A stretch of DNA of 64,000 nucleotides from Roseobacter denitrificans OCh 114 (lineage in GTDB: Bacteria; Pseudomonadota; Alphaproteobacteria; Rhodobacterales; Rhodobacteraceae): contig NC_008209.1 of NCBI RefSeq assembly GCF_000014045.1, forward strand, positions 3,061,001-3,125,000, given 5' to 3'. The notes beneath the pieces were generated by a model. It searched no databases, was not told the origin of the DNA, and saw only the letters and a program-made list of their open reading frames with translations. The position numbers and the translations under genes are program-made. This document shows positions 1 to 8,264 of the stretch, piece by piece (position 1 is the first letter of the stretch; every line of letters begins with the position of its first letter).

Positions 1-268
1 CCCCTTCCGCCGGGACGGAGCGCCACAGGAATTCGGGGACACCCTTTTCTTTTACCTTGCGGGTCTTGGTGGGCACGCCGGCTTTGCGGAAATATTTCTG
101 CGCGATGACGTCGCTGGCGACCTGACTCCATGAATTGGGCACTTCGACATTGTCCAGCTTGAACACGACAGTGCCGTCCGGGTTGCGGATTTCCGACACG
201 GTGGTGATAAAGTCGAGGTCGGCGTAGGCGTCCTGACCGGCTTTGGTGAATTTGCGTTCAATTTTCAT
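1..268 (-). CDS. nrdJ: Vitamin B12-dependent (class II) ribonucleotide reductase, N-terminal part (cut by window edge)
   Basis: First 89 codons of an adenosylcobalamin-dependent ribonucleotide reductase, which makes deoxyribonucleotides in the cytoplasm. The protein starts [12 protein letters not shown] and later has [19 protein letters not shown], a stretch I recognise from the N-terminus of the long alphaproteobacterial NrdJ; the catalytic barrel lies beyond the left edge. The ATG at 268 follows a purine-rich GAGGCAGCGAAA. It is divergent from nothing close: 746 bases without a gene lie upstream, holding an NrdR-like box about 200 bases before the start and a CtrA-like site further out. The identification rests on remembered family sequence. 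An unrelated protein is unlikely because the match runs through the whole visible part. Confidence 0.85.
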   Translation of the reverse strand, partial: MKIERKFTKAGQDAYADLDFITTVSEIRNPDGTVVFKLDNVEVPNSWSQVASDVIAQKYFRKAGVPTKTRKVKEKGVPEFLWRSVPAEG

Positions 269-464
269 TTTCGCTGCCTCATATTCAGCTTTGTCACTTC
301 TGAAGCAGACTGTCTGTGCAGCACCGCCCCCGCTACTTGCCTTGGGTCAAAGAGCAATATGCGTATGTGAAAACCGCGTTTGCGCCTTTCACATCTGCAT
401 TCGGATCCTACTGTGTGACCGTCTTTTGCCTTTGCCCCGTCACGACGCCCTTTCGCGTGTTTGT

Positions 465-480
465 CCACTACATCTTGTGG
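465..480 (-). promoter_or_regulatory. NrdR-like box upstream of nrdJ
   Basis: CCACTACATCTTGTGG (reverse strand CCACAAGATGTAGTGG) is a 16-bp imperfect palindrome that fits the NrdR repressor consensus (aCaCwAtATaTwGtgt-like). NrdR is the ATP/dATP-sensing repressor of ribonucleotide reductase genes. The site lies about 197 bases before the nrdJ start codon, which implies a long leader if the promoter is at the box. I see no clear second box one repressor spacing (31-33 bp) away, although NrdR sites usually come in pairs. Confidence 0.55.
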
Positions 481-614
481 CGTCATCGTCGGCTCATACA
501 AAGTGACGTATTTCCCCCTATCCGGTCAACGATGTTTTTATTCTTTTTTTACCGATGATCGTCTTGACGCATGGGGATTTTTCAAGGCCGTCCTGTGCTG
601 GGTGATTCAAGAGA

Positions 615-629
615 TTAACGCAGCGTTAA
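615..629. promoter_or_regulatory. CtrA-type full site TTAA-N7-TTAA
   Basis: TTAACGCAGCGTTAA is a perfect TTAA-N7-TTAA site set in a fully palindromic ATTAACGC-A-GCGTTAAT. This is the established binding motif of the alphaproteobacterial response regulator CtrA. The sequence AATATCCACA, one base from a DnaA box, follows at 628-637. The nearest gene facing it is nrdJ, 347 bases away. The motif is seen; CtrA control of nrdJ is inferred. Confidence 0.5.
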
Positions 630-887
630 TATCCACAGGCGGGCGCGAAATGCGCTGCGCCGCCGCGATACCTGAAACATGAATGGATTGAGGAATTTAC
701 GCAGCAGACCTGAGGTGCCACGCGAGAATTCATAAAGATTAACGCCACTGCGTGGTCCTGAAATCAACCGCCCGCCCGCGTGGTGAATATTTTTCAAAGG
801 ATGGATACCGCGCGGCTGTAACGCCTCTCCAAGAGTGCAACAGCATCGCTATATATGGGGAGGAAGCGGCCCGACCTGGCAAATGCG

Positions 888-903
888 CCACAAAATGTAG
901 TGG
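888..903. promoter_or_regulatory. Second NrdR-like palindrome
   Basis: CCACAAAATGTAGTGG differs by one base from the reverse strand of the box at 465-480. It lies far (620 bp) from the nrdJ start, with no gene beginning nearby, so its target is unclear. It could be a relic, an upstream operator for DNA looping, or a control site for an unseen transcript. Confidence 0.4.
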
Positions 904-1014
904 GTGATAGAGCGCACCGAAACACAGAAGATGGTGTAGGGCGCGACTCAGCTTTGATGAGACAATCTATGCGACCCGCCGGGCCGCACGTGATCAAGGT
1001 GAACTTGTTGAAAG

Positions 1015-1091
1015 TGGTCGGAGCGAGAGGATTCGAACCTCCGACCCCCTGTACCCAAAACAGGTGCGCTACCAGGCTGCGCCACGCTCCG
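1015..1091 (-). tRNA. tRNA-Pro, anticodon TGG
   Basis: A complete 77-nt cloverleaf can be read on the minus strand. The acceptor arm CGGAGCG pairs with CGCTCCG, the D arm holds GGCGCAGCCTGGTAGCGC, the anticodon loop is TTTTGGGTA with anticodon TGG, the T arm is GGAGGTTCGAATCCTC, and the discriminator A is followed by an encoded CCA. It lies 42 bases after the stop codon of the DUF192 gene on the same strand, so it may be made by read-through from the cold-shock/DUF192 transcript. I see no strong terminator after it; GCGGCCC-GGC-GGGTCGC at about 974-990 could form a hairpin but lacks a T-run. Confidence 0.97.
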
Positions 1092-1133
1092 ACTGGCGTC
1101 TCTTTAGACCGCCTTTTTCGGTTTGAAAACCCC

Positions 1134-1595
1134 TTAACAGGGCCAAGCGGCCTCAGCTTGTGAAAAACTTGAGTGTTTGAGCACCGTTCCGGTGTCAATT
1201 CCGAGTTTTTCCGACAGGCCACCGTTGATTTCCAGCACATGCGTCAGATCGCGCCCGCCAAAAACAGGGGTTTCATCCAGCGGCTGGGCACGGTGATGGA
1301 TGTGTTGCACGACCCCCTGGGGATCTATGAACAACATGTCCAATTCGATCAGGGTGTTGCGCATCCAGAACGACAGCGATTGCGGGTGCGGGTAGATAAA
1401 GAGCATTCCGGCTGAGCTGGCCATTTCGGTGCGATGCATCAGGCCGCGCGCGCGTTCGTCGGCGTCATCGGCGATTTCCACTGAAAACCGCGCCTGCCCC
1501 CAATCGCCCTTGAGGTAGACCGCGTTTTCATCACAGCTTTGGGCAACAGCTCCCTGCGCGAAGACGGCAAGAACGACGCCCAGCAGCGCCTTCAT
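1134..1595 (-). CDS. DUF192 family exported protein
   Basis: A 153-residue protein with a signal peptide (MKALLGVVLAVFAQGAVA) and one DUF192 domain. The family hallmarks are visible: RARGLMHRTEMASSAGMLFIYP, FWMRNTLIELDMLFID and VLEINGGLSEKLGI. The fold is a small beta-barrel whose biochemical role is not established; the protein should act in the periplasm. The ATG at 1595 was chosen because it begins the signal peptide and overlaps the stop of the upstream cold-shock gene in an ATGA, the mark of translational coupling. An in-frame start 30 bases upstream would put charged residues before the signal peptide and is less likely. The tRNA-Pro gene follows on the same strand. Confidence 0.88.
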   Translation of the reverse strand: MKALLGVVLAVFAQGAVAQSCDENAVYLKGDWGQARFSVEIADDADERARGLMHRTEMASSAGMLFIYPHPQSLSFWMRNTLIELDMLFIDPQGVVQHIHHRAQPLDETPVFGGRDLTHVLEINGGLSEKLGIDTGTVLKHSSFSQAEAAWPC

Positions 1596-2128
1596 GCGTC
1601 CTGAGGATCGAGTGCGGCTTCCCATGCAAAGACCTCCGCCGCCATATGGCCGCGTTTTCCCTCGATCACACGCAAGGCCAGCGCCTCACCCGGCGCCAGA
1701 TCAGACAGACCCGAGCGGCGCAGCACTTCCATATGCAGGAAAATGTCGTCCCGACGCCCGAACACATTCGCAAAGCCAAATCCCTTGCCCTTGTCGAACC
1801 ATTTCACGCGCGCCGGTTCCAGAGGTGCCTCGGCGACGACCTTCGGGTCCAGTGCCGCAATGTCTGACAGGCCAACGGAATCATCGCTTTCCGGGGGCAG
1901 CAATGACAAGACCTGCGTTGCCTGAACACCCCGCTCCGTGCGCTGCACTTCCAGCTCGACCCGCGCGCCGTCTGCGACCGAGCTTTGCCCAAAATTTCGC
2001 AACACGTTGACATGCAACAGTATATCAGGCCCGCCCGCATCCGCGACCACGAAACCAAATCCCTTAACAGGGTCAAACCACTTTACAACCCCGATCACTG
2101 GGTCTGTATTCTCAGAAGTATCGTTCAC
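1592..2128 (-). CDS. Cold-shock protein with two cold-shock domains
   Basis: A 178-residue cytoplasmic nucleic-acid-binding protein made of two cold-shock domains (about residues 11-75 and 106-170) joined by an acidic linker. Each domain has the RNP1-type core: VKWFDPVKGFGFV in the first and VKWFDKGKGFGFAN in the second, each followed by a degenerate RNP2 (DILLHV, DIFLHM). Classic Csp proteins are about 70 residues with one domain; the double form is familiar in Rhodobacterales and is thought to act as an RNA chaperone. The start is GTG at 2128; no ATG in frame gives a better N-terminus. It overlaps the DUF192 gene by four bases. Another upstream start cannot be excluded because the frame stays open for a few codons. 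Confidence 0.9.
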   Translation of the reverse strand: MNDTSENTDPVIGVVKWFDPVKGFGFVVADAGGPDILLHVNVLRNFGQSSVADGARVELEVQRTERGVQATQVLSLLPPESDDSVGLSDIAALDPKVVAEAPLEPARVKWFDKGKGFGFANVFGRRDDIFLHMEVLRRSGLSDLAPGEALALRVIEGKRGHMAAEVFAWEAALDPQDA

Positions 2129-2409
2129 GTACTTTGCTACCCGGATCCCAAAACGTCCCTAAACACTCTTGCGCGATATTACAAAGCCTAATCAAGCCAA
2201 AAGATTGGGAAATCCCGTGTTTCCCGTTTTGATCCGGCAGTGCGCGCACTGGAGCAGTATCACGTTGAATTGAGCGCAGTACAATGGCACGGTTCTTGAA
2301 CAATATCAGCTTTAAGCGGTTGAAATATATGCGCAAACATATCTGATGCACAGACCCTGTGCAAGAATTAACACGAGATTTTAACTTATTTTTTACACTT
2401 TTCTGCAGC
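2129..2409. other. Intergenic region between the cold-shock gene and pdxH
   Basis: No gene is supported here. The stretch is AT-rich toward pdxH (TTTTAACTTATTTTTTACAC) and contains the perfect inverted repeat TGCACAG-ACC-CTGTGCA at 2347-2363. It must hold the promoter of the minus-strand cold-shock gene, but I could not pick a convincing -35/-10 pair. Confidence 0.5.
2347..2363. repeat. Perfect 7-bp inverted repeat, operator-like
   Basis: TGCACAG, three bases (ACC), then CTGTGCA. It sits about 220 bases upstream of the cold-shock gene and 47 bases after the pdxH stop. No T-run follows on either strand, so a regulator binding site is as likely as a transcript hairpin. Confidence 0.35.
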
Positions 2410-3015
2410 TTAGGGGTTAAGGCGGGTCACGTGCCACTCGGATTGCGGGGTCTCGCGGCGCCAGACAAATCGGTCATGCAACCTGAAGTCGCCATCCGCC
2501 CAGAATTCGATCTCGACAGGTGTGATCCGGAATCCGCCCCAGAATGGTGGACGCTTGGGATTCGTTCCGTGCGTTGCTGTCATCTTGGCCACCTCGGCCA
2601 TGAGCGCGGCGCGGCTGCTGAGCGGGCGCGATTGCTTTGAAGCCCAGGCCCCAAGGCGGCTTTTGAGCGAGCGCGAGGCGAAATAGGCATCGGCGGCGTC
2701 GCCATCTTCGCGACTGACGTGGCCGCGCACCCGGATCTGGCGGCGCAGGCTCTTCCAATGCATCACGAAGGCAGCCTTGCCCGCGCCATCCAGTTCGCGC
2801 GCCTTCGCGCTTTCGTAGTTGGTGTAAAACACGAAAGCATCCGGCTCCACGCCCTTGAGCAGCACCATGCGCGCATTGGGCATCCCGTCAGCGTCCACGG
2901 TGCTCAGCGCGATGGCGTTGGGGTCGTTCACTTCGCTTTCCTGCGCCTCAGCCAGCCAGCTTTCGGCAATCGTGAAGGGGTTGTCACCTGCGAATTTACC
3001 CGTTCGTTCGGTCAT
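2410..3015 (-). CDS. pdxH: Pyridoxamine 5'-phosphate oxidase
   Basis: A 201-residue FMN enzyme that oxidises pyridoxine or pyridoxamine 5'-phosphate to pyridoxal 5'-phosphate, the last step of vitamin B6 synthesis and salvage. The flavin-binding split-barrel is shown by [26 protein letters not shown] and the [10 protein letters not shown] strand. The C-terminal dimerisation segment ends in EWHVTRLNP, the usual PNPOx ending. Length matches the family (about 200-220). Its neighbour on the other side, fabI, is divergent, and both promoters share 3016-3180. Confidence 0.95.
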   Translation of the reverse strand: MTERTGKFAGDNPFTIAESWLAEAQESEVNDPNAIALSTVDADGMPNARMVLLKGVEPDAFVFYTNYESAKARELDGAGKAAFVMHWKSLRRQIRVRGHVSREDGDAADAYFASRSLKSRLGAWASKQSRPLSSRAALMAEVAKMTATHGTNPKRPPFWGGFRITPVEIEFWADGDFRLHDRFVWRRETPQSEWHVTRLNP

Positions 3016-3180
3016 GATGCACCTTTCGCGTTATCTCGTCCGTGGCACAGGTGGCCGAAACACGCCAAAGGTCAAGAGGGGCCGCGCAAGTTGGGGCCGC
3101 GAGCAGCCTTGATGGCCATCGCGCAATCGCCTAAAGACCAAGGACAAGAGAGCAACCATTCAGTTACCAAGGGAAATTTC

Positions 3181-3987
3181 ATGGGAAACGAGCTTCTGGC
3201 GGGAAAACGCGGCCTGATCATGGGCCTTGCAAATGACAAGTCCATCGCCTGGGGTATTGCCAAGACCTGCGCCGATGCCGGGGCGGAACTTGCCTTTTCC
3301 TATCAGGGCGAGGCGCTGAAAAAGCGGGTCGGGCCGCTGGCGGAAAAGCTGGGCAGCGATATCGTCCTGCCCTGCGATGTAAGCGATGAGGCCTCGATGG
3401 ATGCGCTGTTTGACGCGCTCAAGGACAAATGGGGCACGCTGGACTTCATCGTCCATGCCATCGGGTTCTCCGACAAGGGCGAATTGCGCGGACGCTATGT
3501 GGACACCACGCGCGACAATTTCGCGATGACGATGGATATTTCGGTCTATTCCTTTACCTCGGTCGTGCAACGGGCGGAAAAGATGATGAACCCGGGCGGG
3601 TCCTGCCTGACAATGACCTATTATGGTGCCGAAAAGGTCATGCCGCATTATAACGTGATGGGTGTGGCCAAGGCGGCGCTTGAGGCATCGGTGCAGTATC
3701 TGGCCGAAGACCTTGGCAAGGATGGCATCCGCGTGAATGCGATCTCCGCCGGGCCGATCAAGACGCTGGCCGCGAGCGGGATTGGCGATTTCCGTTATAT
3801 CATGAAGTGGAACGAGTATAACTCACCCCTGCGGCGCAATGTGACGATTGATGACGTGGGCAAGGCGGCCCTGTTCCTGTTGTCTGACCTCGGTTCAGGC
3901 ACCACGGGGGAGAACCTGCATGTGGATGCGGGGTATCATGTGGTGGGCATGAAGGCGGTGGACGCCCCCGACATGAGCAAGGAATAA
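3181..3987 (+). CDS. fabI: Enoyl-[acyl-carrier-protein] reductase (NADH)
   Basis: A 268-residue short-chain dehydrogenase-type enzyme that reduces enoyl-ACP in the last step of each fatty acid elongation cycle. The N-terminus has the FabI glycine pattern (RGLIMGLANDKSIAWGIAK). The catalytic Tyr157 and Lys164 stand in YNVMGVAK (Y-x6-K), with the FabI-specific first tyrosine at 147 (MTYYGAEK); these match E. coli FabI numbering within one residue. The start was set at the ATG at 3181 behind AGGGAAA; a much longer open frame reaches back into pdxH but has no domain support. The gene stops four bases before the LysE start. Confidence 0.97.
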   Translation: MGNELLAGKRGLIMGLANDKSIAWGIAKTCADAGAELAFSYQGEALKKRVGPLAEKLGSDIVLPCDVSDEASMDALFDALKDKWGTLDFIVHAIGFSDKGELRGRYVDTTRDNFAMTMDISVYSFTSVVQRAEKMMNPGGSCLTMTYYGAEKVMPHYNVMGVAKAALEASVQYLAEDLGKDGIRVNAISAGPIKTLAASGIGDFRYIMKWNEYNSPLRRNVTIDDVGKAALFLLSDLGSGTTGENLHVDAGYHVVGMKAVDAPDMSKE

Positions 3988-3991
3988 CGCA

Positions 3992-4606
3992 GTGAGCGAT
4001 CTGTCCTGGGCCCAGCTTGCCGCTTTCAACGTCACCCTGTTGGTGGCGATGGCGGCACCGGGTCCGGCGTTTCTGCTGGTGTTGCGCAACAGCATCGCGC
4101 AGGGGCGGCGCGCGGGGGTCATGACCGGTGTGGGTCTGGGTGTGATGGCCGCGATCTGGACGGCGGCGGCGCTTGCCGGGCTGGCGGCCCTGTTTGACAT
4201 GGTGCCCTGGGCCTATGCGACGATGAAGGCCATCGGCGCGCTTTACCTGATCTATCTGGCATGGGGCATGTGGCGCGGGGCGGCGCAGCCGCTCAAGGCG
4301 TCATCCGAACGGGCCAGCCGGCGCGCCTTTCGCGCGGGGCTGCTGGTCAACCTGACCAATCCGAAATCCGTCCTCTTTGCCGGTGCCGTGATCGTTGTGA
4401 TCTTTCCCGCGGGGCTGTCGCTGACGGACAGCGCGCTGATTGTGGCCAATCATCTGGTCGTGGAGCTATGCGTCTATGCGGCCATGGCTTTCGGGTTGTC
4501 GACCGCCCCTGCCCGTGCGGCCTATCTGCGCATCAAGTCCTGGGCGGATCGTATTGCCGCTGCTGTGATGGGCGCGCTTGGGCTGCGCCTGCTTTTCGAA
4601 AGGTAA
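3992..4606 (+). CDS. LysE/RhtB family amino acid exporter
   Basis: A 204-residue inner-membrane protein with about six hydrophobic segments. The N-terminus carries the LysE-family signature ([28 protein letters not shown]), and [15 protein letters not shown] is the second conserved patch. Members export amino acids or similar small molecules; the substrate cannot be told from sequence. The start is GTG at 3992, with AAGGAATAACGCA just before it inside the end of fabI. It lies in a plus-strand run with fabI and gpt with very short gaps. Confidence 0.88.
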   Translation: MSDLSWAQLAAFNVTLLVAMAAPGPAFLLVLRNSIAQGRRAGVMTGVGLGVMAAIWTAAALAGLAALFDMVPWAYATMKAIGALYLIYLAWGMWRGAAQPLKASSERASRRAFRAGLLVNLTNPKSVLFAGAVIVVIFPAGLSLTDSALIVANHLVVELCVYAAMAFGLSTAPARAAYLRIKSWADRIAAAVMGALGLRLLFER

Positions 4607-4611
4607 CGAAC

Positions 4612-5142
4612 ATGAGTTCCAAAGACCAAAGCCGCCTGCCCCATGAAAAGGGGTTTCATATCAGTTGGGACCAGATCCACCGCGACAGCCGTGCGCTCGC
4701 GTGGCGGCTGGACGGGCAAGGCCCTGATGAGGGCGCATGGCGGGCGGTTGTTGCGATCACGCGCGGCGGCATGGCCCCGGCGATGATCGTCGCGCGGGAG
4801 TTGGACATTCGCGTGGTCGATACGATTTCGGTGATGTCCTATCATTCGGGCGGCGGCAAGGCGGACCAGCGCCGGGACGCAAAGGTGCTCAAGGCACCGG
4901 ATGCGGACATGATGGGGGACGGGACGGGCATTCTGATCGTCGATGATCTGGTGGACAGCGGCAAGACGCTGGAACTGGTGCGCGCGCAATACCCCAATGC
5001 GCATTTCGCCACCGTCTATGCCAAGCCGCAGGGCGAGCCGCAGGTGAACACGTTCATCACCGGGGTCAGTCAGGACACGTGGATTTTCTTTCCCTGGGAT
5101 ATGGCGCTGCAATATGTGGAACCCTATCGCGGCACGGATTGA
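4612..5142 (+). CDS. gpt: Xanthine phosphoribosyltransferase
   Basis: A 176-residue type I phosphoribosyltransferase that converts xanthine (and guanine) with PRPP to the nucleotide for purine salvage. The PRPP loop is [17 protein letters not shown]. The N-terminal PPi-loop region [19 protein letters not shown] and the hood sequence [11 protein letters not shown] with TWIFFPWD match the XGPRT subfamily rather than HPRT. The ATG at 4612 comes five bases after the LysE stop and gives the family length; an in-frame extension upstream only overlaps the exporter. Confidence 0.92.
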   Translation: MSSKDQSRLPHEKGFHISWDQIHRDSRALAWRLDGQGPDEGAWRAVVAITRGGMAPAMIVARELDIRVVDTISVMSYHSGGGKADQRRDAKVLKAPDADMMGDGTGILIVDDLVDSGKTLELVRAQYPNAHFATVYAKPQGEPQVNTFITGVSQDTWIFFPWDMALQYVEPYRGTD

Positions 5143-5160
5143 GATGAGGACGCGAAGCGC

Positions 5161-6336
5161 ATGACTCCGACACGCACGCAAACAACCTTCATGCCCCCGG
5201 TGATGGAGGCGCGGCGCTGGCTGGCTGGCGTGACCTTTGCGCCCGAACGTCCCCTGATCAACGTCAGTCAGGCGGCCCCGGTGGACCCGCCCCCAGACGG
5301 GTTGCGCCATGCGCTGGCGGATGCGGCACTGACCCGCGATGACGTGCATCTATACGGGCCGGTGCTGGGCCTGCCGGACCTGCGCGCCGCACTGGCGCGG
5401 CGCACTTCGCAGATTTATGGCGGCACGGTTGGCCCCGATCAGGTCGCGATCACCTCGGGCTGCAATCAGGCCTTTGCTGCCGCCATTGCGACACTGTGCG
5501 CTGAGGGGGACGAGGTGATCCTGCCCACACCGTGGTATTTCAATCACAAGATGTGGCTGGACATGGCCGGGGTCGCTGCCGTGCCCCTGCCCACGGGGCC
5601 GGACCTCTTGCCCGACCCGGAGATGGCACGCCAAAGCATCACCCCGCGCACCCGCGCCATCGTGCTGGTCACCCCGAACAACCCCGCCGGTGTGGAATAT
5701 CCGTCAGAGTTGATTTCCGCCTTCATGGCGCTGGCGCGCGCGCATGGCATCGCGCTGATCGTGGATGAGACCTACCGCGATTTTCACAGCCAGCCCGGCC
5801 CGCCCCATGTGCTGTTTCAGGACCCGGACTGGCAGGACACGCTGATCCATCTTTATTCCTTTTCCAAGGCCTACCGTCTGACGGGGCACCGGGTTGGCGC
5901 GCTCATCACCTCTGCGGCGCGGCTGGCGGAGGTTGAGAAATTCCTCGACACCGTCGCGATCTGCCCCGGACAGCTGGGCCAGCACGGGGCGCTGTGGGGG
6001 ATGGAAAACCTTGATACCTGGCTTGCCGGGGAGCGCGCGGAAATTCTGGCCAGACGCGACGCAATCATTTCCGGCGTTCCCGGGCTGGAAACAAAGGGCT
6101 GGCAGCTTTTGGGGCTGGGGGCCTATTTCGCCTATTTCCAGCATCCTTTCGCCGAAAGTTCGGCCGATCTGGCCAAGCGCATGGTCGCAGGCAGCGGGAT
6201 CTTATGCCTGCCCGGCACGATGTTCACACCCGACGATGACCCCTCGGGCGCGCGACAGTTGCGCATCGCTTTCGCCAATCTGGACGCGGATGGGATTGGC
6301 GTGCTTTTCAGGCGGCTCGCGGCGATCTCCGGCTAG
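5161..6336 (+). CDS. PLP-dependent aminotransferase, class I/II
   Basis: A 391-residue fold-type I aminotransferase. The substrate-binding NNPAG (173-177), the PLP-ring aspartate in IVDETYRDF (Asp202) and the Schiff-base lysine in SFSKAYRLTGHRVG (Lys236) are all present. The N-terminal ISQAAP-like motif (VSQAAPVDPPP) fits the aspartate aminotransferase superfamily. The exact substrate is unknown; it does not look like the main AspC or a histidinol-phosphate enzyme. The GAGGA before the ATG at 5161 supports the start. The gene follows gpt by 18 bases. Confidence 0.85.
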   Translation: MTPTRTQTTFMPPVMEARRWLAGVTFAPERPLINVSQAAPVDPPPDGLRHALADAALTRDDVHLYGPVLGLPDLRAALARRTSQIYGGTVGPDQVAITSGCNQAFAAAIATLCAEGDEVILPTPWYFNHKMWLDMAGVAAVPLPTGPDLLPDPEMARQSITPRTRAIVLVTPNNPAGVEYPSELISAFMALARAHGIALIVDETYRDFHSQPGPPHVLFQDPDWQDTLIHLYSFSKAYRLTGHRVGALITSAARLAEVEKFLDTVAICPGQLGQHGALWGMENLDTWLAGERAEILARRDAIISGVPGLETKGWQLLGLGAYFAYFQHPFAESSADLAKRMVAGSGILCLPGTMFTPDDDPSGARQLRIAFANLDADGIGVLFRRLAAISG

Positions 6337-6419
6337 GGTGCGCTGGCTCTTGCTCCTGCGCGCGCCACCGCATAGATAGGCGGAAACCGAATTAACAGCG
6401 CGCGATACAAGGGACGATC

Positions 6420-8258
6420 ATGATCAAAGGTTTCAGCCTCTCCAAGACGGCAATCTGGATTTTGATGGGTCTGTTGATCCTTGGCCTCGCCGGGTTCGGG
6501 GCCACGAATATGTCGGGCAACATCCGCACCATCGGGACTGCCGGGGACAAACCGATCCCGGTCGATGATTATTTCCGCCAGTTGCAGCAGGAAATCCGCG
6601 CGGTGGAACAGCAAACCCGCGAGGTGCTGCCCTTCCAGCAGGCGCAGCAGATGGGTCTGGACCGCGCCGTGCTGCAGCGGCTTGTCGCGACGCGCTCGCT
6701 GGATCACGAAACATCGCAACTGGGCCTGTCCATTGGCGATGAGGAATTGCGCAGGCGCATTCTGGACATCAGCGCCTTTCAGGGGATCAACGGCGAATTT
6801 GACCGCGAGGGATACCGCTTTGCGCTGGAGCAGACCGGCCTGAGCGAAGCGGAATTCGAAACGCAACTGCGCGAAGAAGTGGCGCGCACCATCGTTCAGG
6901 GCGCGGTTCTGGGCGGGATCGCGATGCCCGAAACATATGTGGACACCTTGGTGAATTACATCGGCGAGCAGCGCAGTTTCACGTGGTCGCTGCTGGATGC
7001 GAGTGACCTTGCCACGCCTCTGGGCGCGCCGGATGATGCGGTTTTACGTGCGCATTATGATGACAACATCGACGTCTTCACGCTGCCCGAAACCAAGCAG
7101 ATCACCTATGCCTGGCTCACGCCCGATATGCTGCTTGACTCGGTGGAGGTCGACGAGGAAGCGCTGCGCGAGGCCTATGCCCAGCAGTCCGCCGAGTTCA
7201 ACCAGCCCGAACGCCGCCTTGTCGAGCGCCTCGCGTTTCTGGACAGACAGAGCGCGCAGCAGGCGGCGGATGCGCTGGCGGCGGGCGATTCCTTTGACGA
7301 TCTGGTGCGCGGGCGCGGCCTTGCGCTTGAGGATATTGATCTGGGCGATGTGAGCGAAGCCGAATTGGGCGAGGCCGGCGCGGGCGTCTTTGCGGCGGAT
7401 GTGGGCGCGGTTGTCGGCCCCTTTCCGAGCACGCTGGGCCCAGCGCTGTTTCGTGTGAACGCCGTCCTTGCCGCCCAGGAAACCCCGTTTGAAGACGCGA
7501 TCGATCTGCTGCGCCCCCAACTTGCTGCCGATCGCGCCAGCCGTCTCGTCGCAGCACAGGCAGAGAGTTTTGATGATCTGCTCGCTGCAGGTGCCACCCT
7601 CGAAGATCTGGCGTCCGAGACGGATATGGTCGTGGCACAGATCGACTGGACCGCACAGAGCACGGAGGAGATCGCCGCCTACCCCACCTTCCGTCAGGCG
7701 GCCGCTGCCGTCGGGCCGCGTGATTTCCCCGAGATCGCGTCACTGGATGATGGCGGGTTGTTCGCGCTGCGCCTCGATACGGTTCTGCCGCCCCGCCCCG
7801 CCCCCTTTGACGAGATACGCGAAGAGATCATTGCCCATTGGGAAGCCGCCGAGACCGCGAAACGTCTGGCTGAACAGGTCGCCGCTCAGGTCGGTCTGCT
7901 GGAAAACGGCAGCAGCTTTGCCGATCTTGGTCTGGATGCCATCGTTGAGGAAAACCTGATCCGCTCTGACTTTGTGCCACGCACACCGCCGGGCTTTTTG
8001 GAAGACGTGTTCGCCATGGAAGTGGGCAAGGCGCAGGTCATCGAAAGTGATGCCGCCGTGATCCTTGTGCGGCTCGATGCGGTCGCCCCGCCCGCAGCCG
8101 ATGGCGATGCGGCGGCCCTGCGCACGCAGCTTGAGCAACAGGCCAGCCAGCAATTGGCGCGTGACATCTTCGAGGTTTTCGCAAATGATGTCGTCTTGCG
8201 CGCAGACCCGCAGATAAACCAACAGGCGCTGCAAGCGGTGCATGTGAATTTCCCCTGA
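6420..8258 (+). CDS. ppiD: Peptidyl-prolyl isomerase PpiD-like periplasmic chaperone (SurA_N/rotamase)
   Basis: A 612-residue protein anchored by one N-terminal membrane segment (about residues 9-28, IWILMGLLILGLAGFGA), with the rest in the periplasm. The SurA-like chaperone part (residues 40-200) contains the typical ELRRRILDISAFQGINGEFD. A degenerate parvulin-type isomerase region lies around residues 240-370, where DRQSAQQAADALAAGDSFDD is the family pattern. PpiD proteins assist newly exported proteins at the Sec translocon. ATG at 6420 follows AAGGGACG. It precedes trpE by six bases, an arrangement common in this group, so it is probably cotranscribed with trpE. Confidence 0.87.
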   Translation: MIKGFSLSKTAIWILMGLLILGLAGFGATNMSGNIRTIGTAGDKPIPVDDYFRQLQQEIRAVEQQTREVLPFQQAQQMGLDRAVLQRLVATRSLDHETSQLGLSIGDEELRRRILDISAFQGINGEFDREGYRFALEQTGLSEAEFETQLREEVARTIVQGAVLGGIAMPETYVDTLVNYIGEQRSFTWSLLDASDLATPLGAPDDAVLRAHYDDNIDVFTLPETKQITYAWLTPDMLLDSVEVDEEALREAYAQQSAEFNQPERRLVERLAFLDRQSAQQAADALAAGDSFDDLVRGRGLALEDIDLGDVSEAELGEAGAGVFAADVGAVVGPFPSTLGPALFRVNAVLAAQETPFEDAIDLLRPQLAADRASRLVAAQAESFDDLLAAGATLEDLASETDMVVAQIDWTAQSTEEIAAYPTFRQAAAAVGPRDFPEIASLDDGGLFALRLDTVLPPRPAPFDEIREEIIAHWEAAETAKRLAEQVAAQVGLLENGSSFADLGLDAIVEENLIRSDFVPRTPPGFLEDVFAMEVGKAQVIESDAAVILVRLDAVAPPAADGDAAALRTQLEQQASQQLARDIFEVFANDVVLRADPQINQQALQAVHVNFP

Positions 8259-8264
8259 TCCGCC

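Larger units (their letters stand above)
269..1014. other. 746-bp gene-free control region upstream of nrdJ
   Basis: No convincing gene is seen on either strand: the open frames are short, overlap one another, lack ribosome binding sites and resemble no family. The stretch is more AT-rich than its neighbours, with T-rich runs near 530-552. It holds two near-identical NrdR-like palindromes (465-480 and 888-903), a perfect CtrA-type site (615-629) followed at once by a DnaA-like AATATCCACA, and the imperfect hairpin CCACGC...GCGTGG near 719-754. It separates nrdJ from the tRNA-Pro gene. Confidence 0.6.

Noticed and set aside
269-600. Cobalamin riboswitch before the B12-dependent nrdJ
   Set aside because: I looked for the B12 box and the GCCACTG element on the minus strand and did not find them.
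243-682. Several open frames of 70-90 codons in the nrdJ control region
   Set aside because: They overlap each other on both strands, lack ribosome sites, show no codon bias of the neighbours and match no family I know.
1015-1091. tRNA-Pro as an integration site for a genomic island
   Set aside because: No integrase gene and no repeat of the tRNA 3' end was seen in the window.
2719-3180. Long 5' extension of fabI
   Set aside because: It runs through pdxH on the other strand. The ATG at 3181 has a good ribosome site and gives the exact FabI N-terminus.
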